A stretch of 64,000 nucleotides of DNA from Halomonas alkalisoli (GTDB lineage Bacteria > Pseudomonadota > Gammaproteobacteria > Pseudomonadales > Halomonadaceae). The first letter of the stretch is position 1, and each line of letters begins with the position of its first letter. The notes beneath the pieces were generated by a model. It was not told the DNA's origin, searched no databases, and saw only the letters and a program-made list of their open reading frames with translations. Positions 63,654 through 64,000 of the stretch are shown piece by piece. The DNA lies in the NCBI RefSeq assembly GCF_021412585.1, contig NZ_JAKCMI010000027.1, positions 1-64,000 of the forward strand, read 5' to 3'. The translations under genes and the position numbers were made by a program.

Positions 63654-64000
63654 ATGTCGATTCGTGACTGGCCCGAGGGCGAGCGCCCGCGGGAGAAACT
63701 GTTGGCGCTGGGCGCCGAGGCGCTGTCGGATGCCGAGCTGCTGGCGATCTTCCTGCGGGTGGGCGTGGCCGGGCGTTCGGCCGTCGACCTGGCCCGCGAC
63801 CTGCTGTCGGCCTTTGGCGGGCTGCGCCAGCTGCTGGAGGCGGACCAGTCGCGCTTCTGCGCCGAGCGGGGCCTGGGCATGGCCAAGTTCGTCCAGTTGC
63901 AGGCGACCCTGGAGCTCTCCAAGCGCCATTTGGCCAGCCAATTGGCCCGCGGTGACGCCTTGACCTCGCCGAGCCTGGTGCGGGCCTATCTGGCCGCACA
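63654..64000 (+). CDS. radC: RadC family protein, 3' end outside window
   Basis: The first 115 codons of radC, truncated at the window edge. It starts [37 protein letters not shown], the RadC N-terminal helix-hairpin-helix region, with GGAGA upstream. The MPN+/JAMM-like C-terminal domain is not included. Known: RadC was once linked to DNA repair but that role is disputed; function unclear. Divergent from coaBC, the usual neighbour. Confidence 0.92.
   Translation, partial: MSIRDWPEGERPREKLLALGAEALSDAELLAIFLRVGVAGRSAVDLARDLLSAFGGLRQLLEADQSRFCAERGLGMAKFVQLQATLELSKRHLASQLARGDALTSPSLVRAYLAA

Overview
The window is a GC-rich (clearly above 60 percent by eye) gammaproteobacterial chromosome segment that looks like core genome of a halomonad (Halomonas or a close relative). 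This rests on gene order and protein character: the rpsP-rimM-trmD-rplS, xerD-dsbC-hom-thrC-recJ, prfB-lysS, ftsY-ftsE-ftsX-rpoH, minCDE and slmA-argB-algC-dut-coaBC-radC blocks in Pseudomonas/Oceanospirillales-like order, and a polyhydroxybutyrate-type acetoacetyl-CoA reductase. The genus is an inference; no database was searched.

Layout. 1-1992: 3' part of a 23S rRNA gene, a 5S rRNA gene and the rrn terminator. 2.0-9.6 kb: small housekeeping and stress genes (lipoprotein, Tim44-like protein, isochorismatase-type hydrolase, yaaA, tas, Sel1 protein, DEDDh exonuclease-like protein, LOG protein, DUF501 pair, ybaK, thioesterase). 9.6-13.4 kb: a 166-bp mobile repeat, a membrane protein, a PatB/MalY lyase and the chaperedoxin cnoX. 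13.5-16.1 kb: a three-gene vWA/protein kinase/PP2C signalling cassette of the TerY triad type, followed by a patatin lipase. 17.4-18.7 kb: a tandem duplication touching the 3' end of an initiator tRNA gene, then phaB. 18.8-25.3 kb: a giant DUF349 protein, minCDE and sbcB, whose stop codon is completed by a second copy of the 166-bp repeat. 25.6-32.8 kb: an M16 zinc protease overlapping a SRAP/HMCES-fold gene that has lost its catalytic residues, a TetR regulator with an acyltransferase, a CNNM/CorC-type protein and ypjD. 33.1-43.7 kb: ffh, the trmD operon, xerD, dsbC, hom, thrC, recJ. 43.8-50.2 kb: a YitT protein, a VOC protein, fadL, prfB (with its programmed frameshift), lysS. 50.2-64 kb: an MFS exporter, bolA, a probable DNA polymerase III psi subunit, rimI, zapB, rsmD, ftsY-ftsE-ftsX, rpoH, slmA, argB, algC, dut, coaBC and a truncated radC.

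Functionally, many genes serve cell division and chromosome handling (minCDE, ftsEX, zapB, slmA, xerD), protein targeting (ffh, ftsY), translation (rpsP, rplS, rimM, trmD, prfB, lysS, rsmD, rimI, ybaK, initiator tRNA) and stress (rpoH, yaaA, cnoX). There is no prophage, CRISPR array, intact transposase or large island. The accessory content is the TerY-type triad and several families of small repeats. Most observations worth a second look are therefore small: the SRAP pseudoenzyme, the mobile repeat and its deletion derivative, the tRNA 3'-end duplication, the U1-U72 initiator tRNA, the psi-like gene and candidate regulatory sites.
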